DNA from: a bacterium
GTDB lineage: Bacteria > CSSED10-310 > JAJRTK01
Assembly: GCA_024278345.1 (NCBI GenBank)
Contig: JAJRTK010000382.1
Coordinates: 1 to 9,361 of the forward strand
Direction: 5' to 3'
Length of the DNA stretch: 9,361 bases
Shown: positions 1 through 5,914 of the stretch, piece after piece
Layout: every line of letters begins with the position of its first letter
How positions within the stretch are numbered: the first letter of the stretch is position 1
The notes under the pieces: generated by a model
Database searches by the model: none
Told to the model about the DNA's origin: nothing
The model's input: the letters and a program-made list of their open reading frames with translations, nothing else
Position numbers and translations under genes: made by a program

Positions 1-118
1 GGGGCAATGGATGAGCCGCGGGGAACTCGTGCCAAAGGCCCAGGTCGAACTGATGTGAGCGGAACGCAACACAAAGAAGACAAAGGGTTTGCCGACAACT
101 ACGCCCTAAAAGAAGAAC

Positions 119-277
119 ACGGCCGGGAATCGGGCTGCCGTCTCAGGAAGGGGTGGCGGAACCTTGAAACCGAAACCAGTGGTGGCCCTTGTGGCACAAC
201 AATGGAAGAAGAAACCTTCCTGTGTTAGCCTCGTGGCGCTCGGTCCGTGAATCATTGCCCCGTGGGAAATGGCCCAC
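119..277 (+). promoter_or_regulatory. Inverted-repeat-rich candidate leader RNA
   Basis: Three inverted repeats lie between 45 and 200 nt upstream of the actin gene. ACGGC (119-123) pairs with GCCGT (137-141). CAGGAAGG (144-151) pairs perfectly with CCTTCCTG (215-222) across a 63-nt loop. GTGGG (262-266) pairs with CCCAC (273-277) across a 6-nt loop. Their density is what a structured 5' leader would show, but each is short and GC-rich DNA yields such pairs by chance. I compared the region with the B12-box consensus of cobalamin riboswitches and found only a partial match (CAGGA), so I do not call a riboswitch. Confidence 0.25.
189..199. promoter_or_regulatory. Perfect 5-1-5 palindrome, possible operator half-site pair
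   Basis: TTGTG-G-CACAA is an exact odd palindrome about 120 nt upstream of the operon's first start codon. It sits in the loop of the CAGGAAGG/CCTTCCTG inverted repeat. The size and symmetry suit a dimeric repressor site, but no regulator is encoded nearby and a single copy could be chance. Confidence 0.2.
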
Positions 278-300
278 ACAGCCCCATCTCTTCAACGAAC

Positions 301-310
301 GGGAGAGAAG
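301..310 (+). promoter_or_regulatory. Ribosome-binding site of the MamK-like gene
   Basis: The purine run GGGAGAGAAG precedes two possible in-frame starts, TTG at 313 and ATG at 322. From GGGAG the spacing to TTG 313 is 7 nt. From GAGAAG the spacing to ATG 322 is about 11 nt. An upstream GTG at 247 is also in frame but has no comparable purine run. I favour ATG 322; TTG 313 would add only three residues. Confidence 0.5.
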
Positions 311-321
311 TTTTGAGCGCG

Positions 322-1398
322 ATGCAACAATCCGGTGGCTCGAACCGCAGGCGTAAGGGAAAGAACAACAACCTTCCCAAGAAAGAAGACGTCCTGTATA
401 TTGGAATAGACCTGGGCACATACGAGAGCACCATCAGTGCTTCCAACGGTGTGCGGCATCGGATCGAAAGCCTCATTGGTTGGCCCAAGGATCTGGTTTC
501 GAGGAGGGTCGTTGGGAAAAAGGTGCTCTACGGGAGCGAATGCCACAAGCACCGGCTTTCCCTGGAGCTCTACCGGCCGTTGGAATGGGGCGTGCTCAAG
601 CGAGGTTCGGAGCGGATGGAGGAAGCTGCCCGAGCCTTGCTGAAACACCTTGTGGAAAAGGCCGAACCGGAGACTTGGCAAAAGGTCTACCTGGTGGTGG
701 GGACTCCGGCGGAGGCATCGAACTACCAGATCAGCGCCATCCGCGATTCTCTGGAGGGAGTCTCCGAAGCGGTGCTCATCGTCTCGGAGCCGTTTGCCGT
801 CGCCTATGGGATGGCCTATCTCAACAACGCGCTCATCATCGACATAGGCGCCGGGACGACCGACCTTTGTCTGATGCATGGAACCGTGCCCGACGCCGAA
901 GATCAGATGACCATCAACCAGGCTGGAGACTTCATCGACCAGCAGCTCATGCAGCTTCTTCAGGAACGGTATCCCGAGGCGAGCTTCAGCCAAAACATGT
1001 GCCGCCAGTATAAAGAGCGGAACGCCTTTATTGGCGATGCCACGGGACCTGTCAAGGTCACCATGCCGGTGTCGGGAGTTCCGGCGACCTTTGACATCAC
1101 GCGCCCCATGAAGCGTGCCTGCGAGTCGATCCTTCCCTACCTCAGTGAAGCGATCAAGGAAATGGTGGCTCGCTACGATCCCGAATTCCAGGAAGAGCTT
1201 CGCCATCACGTCGTTCTCGCTGGCGGAGGGAGCGCTATCCGTGGATTGGAGAGTTTCGTCAAGGAGGTCCTCAACGAGCTCGGAGGCGGCACGGTGGTCG
1301 CGGTGGACGATCCCAACTACGCCCTCGCCGATGGCGCGTTGGCCATCGCGCAAGATACGCCTCTCGAGGACTGGGACTCCCTGAGGGCCGACCGCTGA
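322..1398 (+). CDS. MamK-family actin-like ATPase
   Basis: A bacterial actin homologue expected to bind ATP and polymerise into cytoplasmic filaments. From ATG 322 it is 358 residues, close to MamK (about 347). A basic, probably disordered N-terminus (1-22) precedes the fold. Phosphate-1 motif is DLGT (30-33); the SEPF element carries E156, the expected catalytic glutamate; phosphate-2 is IIDIGAGTTD (172-181) with D174; the adenosine motif is AGGGS (300-304). The stretches GWPKD (53-57), GVL (90-92) and GTVPDAEDQ (187-195) match my memory of Magnetospirillum MamK much better than MreB, ParM or FtsA. No other magnetosome gene is in the window. Its TGA overlaps the next gene's ATG by one nucleotide, so it is coupled to the importer genes. 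The family call is firm; whether it organises organelles, the importer or something else is unknown. A divergent MreB-type role is the main alternative. Confidence 0.88.
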   Translation: MQQSGGSNRRRKGKNNNLPKKEDVLYIGIDLGTYESTISASNGVRHRIESLIGWPKDLVSRRVVGKKVLYGSECHKHRLSLELYRPLEWGVLKRGSERMEEAARALLKHLVEKAEPETWQKVYLVVGTPAEASNYQISAIRDSLEGVSEAVLIVSEPFAVAYGMAYLNNALIIDIGAGTTDLCLMHGTVPDAEDQMTINQAGDFIDQQLMQLLQERYPEASFSQNMCRQYKERNAFIGDATGPVKVTMPVSGVPATFDITRPMKRACESILPYLSEAIKEMVARYDPEFQEELRHHVVLAGGGSAIRGLESFVKEVLNELGGGTVVAVDDPNYALADGALAIAQDTPLEDWDSLRADR

Positions 1399-2282
1399 TG
1401 CTTGGGGACGCTCGACCCTTGGCTGGCTTGGTCCTGGTGCTCTTCTCGCTGTCGGCTTTCGCGGGTGAAGGAGCGGGCGGCACCGATATGACCGGCCGGC
1501 AGGTGGCGGTCCCGGAACGGCCGACACGAATCGTGTCACTGCTGCCGGCCATCACGGAAACCCTCTTCGCAATTGGGGCCGGGCAGTTGGTGGTGGGCCG
1601 GACCAGCTACTGCCGATACCCGCCCGGAGTGCTGGAGATTCCAGTGGTTGGGGATATCGCGAACCCCGTGACGGAGGCTGTCCTTCGTCAGCGGCCCGAC
1701 CTGATCCTGGCCAGCGATTTCGGCGTGAACGCGGGTCCGCTGGAATCCCTGGAATCACTGGGCCTGCCGGTTCACCTCCTGGATTTCAGGTCCTATCCTT
1801 CTTCCCTGGAGGCGATGACCCGGATCGGGAGGATCGCGGGGGCCGAAAGCAAGACCGCCGAGCTGCTGAAAGGTATCCGGGCGGCGGAACAGGAGGTCCG
1901 GCACCGCGTGGAAGGACTCGGGCGGCCTCGGGTGCTCGTCACCATCATGCACGGACCGGTCTGGGTTGCCGGAAAGGAGACCTTTCTCCATCACCTTTTG
2001 ACCGTGGCCGGCGGAATCAACGTCGTGACCCGGCCGGGATACGGTCCCATGGAAACCGAGGCGATTCTGTTGGCCGCGCCCGACCTGGTTCTGGTGGCTG
2101 AGCATCCCGCTTCCTTGGAATCGGCCATGGATGCATGGCAAGCCCCGGAGTTCTCGGAGCTTCCAGCGCTGCGGAAAAGCCGTGTCCTGGCCTTGGACGC
2201 ACGGGTCACGGTACCGGGGCCCCGGATGCGCCAGGCCTTCTTCGACGTGCTGAAGGCGGTCCACCCCGAGATACTGCCGTGA
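1398..2282 (+). CDS. btuF: Periplasmic cobalamin-type ABC substrate-binding protein (BtuF-like)
   Basis: Substrate-capture component of a type II ABC importer, 294 residues. A Sec signal peptide spans about residues 1-22, with a hydrophobic core LVLVLF and likely cleavage after AFA; there is no lipobox cysteine, so the protein is probably soluble in the periplasm. The mature part has the two-lobed layout of the TroA/BtuF class: RIVSLLPAITETLFAIG (44-60), then GRTSYCRYPP (67-76), which parallels E. coli BtuF's SSYSDYPP, and RPDLILA (99-105). E93 in NPVTEAVL and E221 in METEAIL occupy the places of the glutamates that dock BtuF onto BtuC arginines. The lobes are joined by a long helix around 136-172. 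It starts one nucleotide inside the actin gene's stop and overlaps the permease gene by 4 nt. Cobalamin is the best guess; haem or a ferric chelate are the alternatives. Confidence 0.8.
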   Translation: MLGDARPLAGLVLVLFSLSAFAGEGAGGTDMTGRQVAVPERPTRIVSLLPAITETLFAIGAGQLVVGRTSYCRYPPGVLEIPVVGDIANPVTEAVLRQRPDLILASDFGVNAGPLESLESLGLPVHLLDFRSYPSSLEAMTRIGRIAGAESKTAELLKGIRAAEQEVRHRVEGLGRPRVLVTIMHGPVWVAGKETFLHHLLTVAGGINVVTRPGYGPMETEAILLAAPDLVLVAEHPASLESAMDAWQAPEFSELPALRKSRVLALDARVTVPGPRMRQAFFDVLKAVHPEILP

Positions 2283-3388
2283 AGCGGCCCGGTCGAACCG
2301 CCTGGTGGCTGGTTTTGGCGGTGGGTTGGGCGGGGCTTGGGCTCTCGCTCCTGGCGGCGATGGACATCGGCCTTCAACCCATCGCCCTTGTGGAAACGCT
2401 TCAATCCGGGTGGAAGGGTATAGCCCCGGCGGACCCCATCGCGGGCATCCTTGTGGATATCCGGCTCCGCCGGGCCCTGATGGCCGTCTGCGCGGGAGCG
2501 GCCCTAGCGCTGGCGGGCTGTAGTCTTCAAGCGCTTTTACGGAATCCTCTGGCGGATCCTTACGTGCTTGGGATCGCTGGCGGCGCCAGCTTGGGGGCGG
2601 TGGCGGTGATGGCTTCTCGTTCTCTTTTCGCGCGGTTCGGCACAGGGGAGCTGGACTGGCTTTGGGGGGTCCTGGGAAGCGAAGCAGCCTCTAATTGGAT
2701 GGTTCCAACGGGAAGCGGAATGGTCCTGGTGGGCGCCACCATTGGAGCATTCCTCTCCATTACCCTGGTCTACGCCATCGCCGGGGCGGGCGGCCGACTG
2801 GAGGTCCGCTCGATGATCCTGGCCGGAGTGGTGCTCCAGGTGCTTCTTGGAGCCGTGGTCTTGATCATCTGGACCCTGGCGGATCGGGCCGTGGTCAACG
2901 CCCACGTGCAGTGGCTCATCGGCCGAATCCCCGATCCTCCCAGCGTCCGTGTGATTCTTTTCGAAGCGGGACTTCTCAGCATCTGTTGGGTGGGCCTTCG
3001 TTCTTTGGCTCCATCCTTCAACGCGCTTGCTTCCGGTGAGGCCGACGCGGCAACCTTGGGCGTCGATGTTGAGAAGCTGAAGCGACGAACCTTCATCCTC
3101 TCTTCGCTCCTCACGGCGGGGGTCGTTTCGGTCTGCGGTCTCATTGGCTTCGTGGGCTTGGTGGTGCCCCACGCCGCCCGCCTTCTGGTGGGGCCGGATC
3201 ACCGGAGGTTGTTGACGGCTTCGGCCCTGGGCGGTGGGATCTTCCTGCTCTGGTGCGACACGCTGGCCCGTGCTTCCTTCCAGGGAATTGCCATGCCCGT
3301 TGGAGCTATCACGGCCCTTGTGGGCGGGCCACTTTTTCTTTGGCTGCTGGCGCGGGAGCGCCGATCCGGGCTCACGGAGAAACTCTAG
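2279..3388 (+). CDS. btuC: FecCD/BtuC-family ABC importer permease
   Basis: Membrane permease of the importer, 369 residues, predominantly hydrophobic with about ten membrane segments as in BtuC/FecCD. I chose GTG 2279, which forms a GTGA overlap with the binding-protein stop; the frame is open farther upstream (ATG 2135) but that part lies inside the previous gene and is not membrane-like. Family landmarks: RLRRALMA (62-69), LQALLRNPLADPYVLG (83-98), the coupling-helix segment GEADAATLGVD (253-263) that contacts the ATPase, GFVGLVVPHAAR (290-301), DTLAR (327-331) and the C-terminal PVGAITALVGGPLF (340-353). Unusual is a polar or aromatic stretch of roughly 35 residues (about 113-147, rich in W, G and charged residues) between two early membrane segments, where most relatives have a short loop. 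Substrate is inferred from the partner binding protein. Confidence 0.85.
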   Translation: MKRPGRTAWWLVLAVGWAGLGLSLLAAMDIGLQPIALVETLQSGWKGIAPADPIAGILVDIRLRRALMAVCAGAALALAGCSLQALLRNPLADPYVLGIAGGASLGAVAVMASRSLFARFGTGELDWLWGVLGSEAASNWMVPTGSGMVLVGATIGAFLSITLVYAIAGAGGRLEVRSMILAGVVLQVLLGAVVLIIWTLADRAVVNAHVQWLIGRIPDPPSVRVILFEAGLLSICWVGLRSLAPSFNALASGEADAATLGVDVEKLKRRTFILSSLLTAGVVSVCGLIGFVGLVVPHAARLLVGPDHRRLLTASALGGGIFLLWCDTLARASFQGIAMPVGAITALVGGPLFLWLLARERRSGLTEKL

Positions 3389-3389
3389 C

Positions 3390-4268
3390 ATGGCCGCAGC
3401 TGCCATGGAGCTTCAAGACGTACGGTTTGCCTACCGGTCCGGGCAGCCGATTCTGGATGGCGTCAGTTTCGGAATCGCCAAGGGGGAGGTGACAGCGCTG
3501 GTGGGTCCAAACGGGAGCGGTAAGACGACGCTGCTCAGGGCTATCTCCGGTTCCGTGAAACTGGATTCGGGGGCAATCCTCATCGATGGCTGCCACCTGG
3601 GCCGGCAAGGGCGGCGCGCACTGGCCAAGAAGGTCGCCGTGGTTCCTCAGCAGGCGGAATTTGCTTTCGACTACACCGTTGAAGAAGCTGTCTCAATGGG
3701 TAGAATCCCACACTTGGGCGCGTTGGGGATCGAAAGCGCCGCCGACCGGGATGCCGTGGCCAAGGCACTGGCGCAATCTGGGCTGGAACATCTTCGCCAT
3801 CGATCGGTCCACCGGCTGAGCGGTGGAGAGCTTCAGCTCGTTCTCATCGCTCGGGCCCTTGCTCAAGCCAGTCCCGTGATGCTTCTGGACGAACCGACAA
3901 GCTCCCTTGACCTGGGGCACGAACAGGCAGTGCTCCGGCTCTTGTCCAAGCTCAACGACGAACAAGGGCTGACGATCCTTTTGGTGACCCACGATCTGAA
4001 CCTGGCGGCCCGTGAAAGCCGGCGCGTTCTCTTGTTTAACCGGGGCCGACTCGCCGGTGACGGCCCGCCCGCTCAAGTCCTCACGGCAGACGCCATCCGG
4101 CAGGCCTACGGAGCTGACGTGGAGGTCTTGAGTCATCCACACGCTCCGGAATACCCCTTGATCCTGCCGGTCCATCGCTCGAGGGCTCCCTCTTCCACCG
4201 ACACTTCCAAGCGTCACCAGAGCCACCCGGGGGAATTGATCTCAAGCCGCCGCGGAGAAACATCGTGA
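3390..4268 (+). CDS. btuD: ABC importer ATPase, BtuD/FepC/HmuV class
   Basis: Cytoplasmic ATPase that powers the importer, 292 residues. ATG 3390 follows the permease stop by one nucleotide, with GGAG at 3376-3379 ten nucleotides upstream; ATG 3405 (residue 6) is a possible alternative. All ATPase motifs are intact: Walker A GPNGSGKTT (39-47), Q-loop around PQQ (86-88), signature LSGGE (143-147), Walker B VMLLDEP (163-169), D-loop SSLD (171-174) and H-loop THD (200-202). The order and sequence fit the vitamin B12/iron-chelate ATPases. After the core a tail of about 35 residues (258-292), rich in S, R, H and P and probably disordered, makes it longer than usual. The end overlaps the glycohydrolase gene by 4 nt. 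ATPase identity is certain; the substrate is inherited from its neighbours. Confidence 0.87.
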   Translation: MAAAAMELQDVRFAYRSGQPILDGVSFGIAKGEVTALVGPNGSGKTTLLRAISGSVKLDSGAILIDGCHLGRQGRRALAKKVAVVPQQAEFAFDYTVEEAVSMGRIPHLGALGIESAADRDAVAKALAQSGLEHLRHRSVHRLSGGELQLVLIARALAQASPVMLLDEPTSSLDLGHEQAVLRLLSKLNDEQGLTILLVTHDLNLAARESRRVLLFNRGRLAGDGPPAQVLTADAIRQAYGADVEVLSHPHAPEYPLILPVHRSRAPSSTDTSKRHQSHPGELISSRRGETS

Positions 4269-5317
4269 CCAAACCCTCAAAAAGCCGTCGTGACGCCCTT
4301 CTGGGGACGCTCTTGGGGACGGCCCTAGGAGACGCTCTCGGGCTGCCGGCGGAAGGCCTTTCCGCCAAGACTATCCAGAGAAGGTTTGGCCGAATCGACC
4401 GGTTCCGCCTCTTGGGAAAGTGGGGGTTTGTTTCCGATGATACCGAGCAGACCGCCTTGGTCGCCCAGAGCCTTCTCACTCTTTTCCCCGCCGGCGGCAA
4501 GCCAGATATCGAGGCCTGTCACCGGGCGTTTCGCCGAGCCATGAAAGGCTGGATCCTTCGGTTGCCCTTCGGAATAGGGTTTGGCACCCTTCGATCCTGC
4601 CTCAAGCTCCTTGTGGGGATGCGGAATTCTGGCGTCCCCAGCGCGGGAAACGGAGCGGCCATGCGGGCAGCCATCATCGGCGCGGCGATCCCCGATGATG
4701 GACAATTGCGGCTGGCCGTGGGAAGGCGGATCGCCGAAACGACTCACCGCGATCCCCGGGCCGTGGAAGGAGCTCTCTACGTGGCCGAGCTGGCGGCGCT
4801 CGCTCTGTCCGCCAAGCCGGACGCGGACCGGAGCGATCTGGGACGGCACGCCATGACGGTCGTGAGTCAAAAGCCGCTCCGAGAAGTCCTGCTGAAGAGC
4901 CAGGAGCTAGCCCGTGCCGGCGCCAGCTTGGAGGAAGCGGCCAAAACCCTTGGGACCAGTGGTTTCGTCATCCACAGCCTTCCTTTCGCCCTTTTTTGCT
5001 TTCTACAGTGGGGAGGCGACCCCGCTCGCTGCATCTCCGAAACGATCCGTGGCGGAGGAGATACCGATACCAACGCCGCCGTCGCAGGCGCCCTCTCCGG
5101 GGCTCTATGCGGAGAGAAGGCCCTTCCGCGGCACCTTGTTGAAAGCCTCTGCGGCGGCCCTTTCGGGCCCGCCCATCTCCGATCCCTTGCAGAGGCGCTT
5201 TGTGGCAAGAAAGCGGTGACGCCGCCAGGCTACTCCTGGATGGCGGCCTTACTTCGGAACTTGCTTCTCTATCCAGTGATTCTGGCCCACGGATTCCGGC
5301 GGATGCTTCCCTTCTAG
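4265..5317 (+). CDS. ADP-ribosylglycohydrolase (DraG/ARH) family protein
   Basis: Predicted binuclear metal (usually Mg2+) hydrolase of the DraG/ARH fold, which cleaves N- or O-glycosidic bonds to ADP-ribose or related ribosyl groups; 350 residues. GTG 4265 forms a GTGA overlap with the ATPase stop. Motifs appear in family order: GTLLGTALGDALGLPAE (14-30), the metal-binding SDDTEQT (57-63), GNGAAMR (128-134), THRDPRA (160-166) and the metal/catalytic GGDTDTNA (264-271). All key aspartates and threonines are present, so it is likely active. The last 29 residues (322-350) are hydrophobic with basic ends (RNLLLYPVILAHGFRR) and could form an amphipathic or membrane-associating helix. No ADP-ribosyltransferase is encoded in the window, so its target is unknown: protein ADP-ribosyl groups, a free nucleotide, or speculatively a cofactor-derived ribosyl compound brought in by the importer. 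Confidence 0.85.
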   Translation: MTKPSKSRRDALLGTLLGTALGDALGLPAEGLSAKTIQRRFGRIDRFRLLGKWGFVSDDTEQTALVAQSLLTLFPAGGKPDIEACHRAFRRAMKGWILRLPFGIGFGTLRSCLKLLVGMRNSGVPSAGNGAAMRAAIIGAAIPDDGQLRLAVGRRIAETTHRDPRAVEGALYVAELAALALSAKPDADRSDLGRHAMTVVSQKPLREVLLKSQELARAGASLEEAAKTLGTSGFVIHSLPFALFCFLQWGGDPARCISETIRGGGDTDTNAAVAGALSGALCGEKALPRHLVESLCGGPFGPAHLRSLAEALCGKKAVTPPGYSWMAALLRNLLLYPVILAHGFRRMLPF

Positions 5318-5387
5318 CAGGTGACCCGAAAGAGGCGAGCAGCGGTCGGCCGGATGGCCGCCGATGGGAGCGGACCTCAACCTGAAG

Positions 5388-5405
5388 AAGAAAAAGGATT
5401 TTCTT
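5388..5405. terminator. AT-rich hairpin, weak terminator candidate after the operon
   Basis: AAGAAAA (5388-5394) pairs perfectly with TTTTCTT (5399-5405) around an AGGA tetraloop, 71 nt beyond the glycohydrolase stop. A GC hairpin (5347-5360) lies just upstream. The descending arm is T-rich but is followed by GGCAG, not a T run, so intrinsic termination is only a possibility. Confidence 0.25.
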
Positions 5406-5485
5406 GGCAGAACACCCTAAATGCGACCGACCACCTGATTGTGTCGGGGCGCGGAAACCAAAAGTCCCTCCATGGCCCAGTGATT

Positions 5486-5505
5486 CTGGACGGAAGTATG
5501 TCCAG
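5486..5505. repeat. Short hairpin upstream of the zinc-finger gene
   Basis: CTGGAC (5486-5491) and GTCCAG (5500-5505) form a 6-bp perfect inverted repeat around an 8-nt loop, about 85 nt before the next start codon. The element CCAGTG also occurs at 5477-5482 and 5502-5507. It could be an operator or leader hairpin, with no direct support. Confidence 0.25.
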
Positions 5506-5590
5506 TGTGGAAGTTTGGTATTCTTGAGTTGGAGACCGACCTTGACACTGGCTATCAAGTCAATCAAACCTAATGATAGAGGTGAACGGA

Positions 5591-5914
5591 ATGACCTTGG
5601 CAACACACCAAGTGGTGACACCAAAGCTGCGAAGCTTTCTGAAGGAACGGCTGCCGACAACGGGTGCGGCCTGTGTGTTTTGCGGGGAAAAAACCCAGAA
5701 TCCGGCCGTCTGGCTGGCCCGGCCCACCGAAAGCGGAATCGTCTTCGAGGTCTGCTGCTGGATTTGCTCGCTGGAGCGATCGCCGGAGACACTGGTCCGG
5801 GAGGCACGGCAAGAGATCGCCCAGCGCCTGATTCCCCCCTTGCAGGTGGAGGACGAAAAGGAATGGAATCTACTGAGCCTTCACGACCTAAGCGCCTACC
5901 ACGTCGAAGGATAA
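5591..5914 (+). CDS. Small hypothetical protein with two CxxC pairs
   Basis: A 107-residue cytoplasmic protein I do not recognise. The start ATG 5591 is favoured because AGAGGTG (5578-5584) lies 6 nt upstream; an in-frame ATG at 5573 lacks such a site. Cysteines C28-x-x-C31 (ACVFCGE) and C56-x-x-C59 (CCWICSL, with an additional C55) are spaced about 25 residues apart, the pattern of a treble-clef or zinc-ribbon domain binding one Zn2+. The segment between them (residues 32-54) looks like beta-hairpin, and residues 60-82 are helical and charged. The acidic C-terminus ends in SAYHVEG. The gene overlaps the following membrane-protein gene by 52 nt, so the two are probably co-expressed. A redox or nucleic-acid-binding role is possible but not shown. 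Confidence 0.75.
   Translation: MTLATHQVVTPKLRSFLKERLPTTGAACVFCGEKTQNPAVWLARPTESGIVFEVCCWICSLERSPETLVREARQEIAQRLIPPLQVEDEKEWNLLSLHDLSAYHVEG
5848..5852 (+). promoter_or_regulatory. Internal ribosome-binding site fixing the membrane-protein start
   Basis: GGAGG lies inside the small cysteine-protein gene, 10 nt before ATG 5863 in a different frame; AAGGA also abuts the ATG. Neither ATG 5956 nor ATG 6061 has an equally strong site, although AAGGG (6050-6054) before 6061 is acceptable. This supports the upstream start and translational coupling. Confidence 0.5.

Larger units (their letters stand above)
1..321. other. Gene-free leader region upstream of the actin/B12-importer operon
   Basis: I see no convincing protein gene in this 321-nt stretch. 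A 73-codon open frame (7-228) has no recognisable domain, no good ribosome-binding site and unusual composition, and it runs across inverted repeats. The stretch contains several hairpins (separate entry), a short perfect palindrome and the ribosome-binding site of the first operon gene. No clear -35/-10 pair is visible. It may begin in the tail of an element or gene outside the window, which cannot be judged from here. Confidence 0.6.
5318..5590. other. Intergenic spacer between the operon and the zinc-finger/membrane gene pair
   Basis: A 273-nt spacer with no convincing gene; a 68-codon open frame (5321-5527) has no recognisable domain. It contains a GC hairpin CGGCC/GGCCG (5347-5351/5356-5360, loop GGAT), an AT-rich hairpin (5388-5405) and a hairpin at 5486-5505. 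A possible extended -10 (TG at 5516-5517 then TATTCT at 5519-5524) and a TTGACA hexamer (5542-5547) are present, but neither has a well-placed partner hexamer, so the promoter of the downstream pair is not resolved. Confidence 0.5.

Noticed and set aside
119-160. Cobalamin riboswitch upstream of the btu-like operon
   Set aside because: Only fragments (GGGAATC, CTGCC, CAGGA) recall the consensus; the B12 box and the CGCAACTGT-type core are missing.
7-228. 73-codon plus-strand frame at the left edge
   Set aside because: No ribosome-binding site, no known motif, and it crosses inverted repeats; better read as leader DNA or the remains of something outside the window.
292-1539. Long minus-strand open frame (415 codons) opposite the actin gene
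   Set aside because: It is antisense to a gene with clear actin motifs, has no recognisable domain and a composition typical of GC-rich shadow frames.
2537-3406. Minus-strand open frame (289 codons) opposite the permease
   Set aside because: Extremely polar, low-complexity product rich in H, Q, R and G, as expected from the complement of a hydrophobic membrane-protein gene.
5542-5577. Sigma-70 promoter with TTGACA -35 before the cysteine-protein gene
   Set aside because: The hexamer is perfect, but the only -10-like sequence (TAATGA) is 23 bp away and overlaps the start region, so the spacing is wrong.
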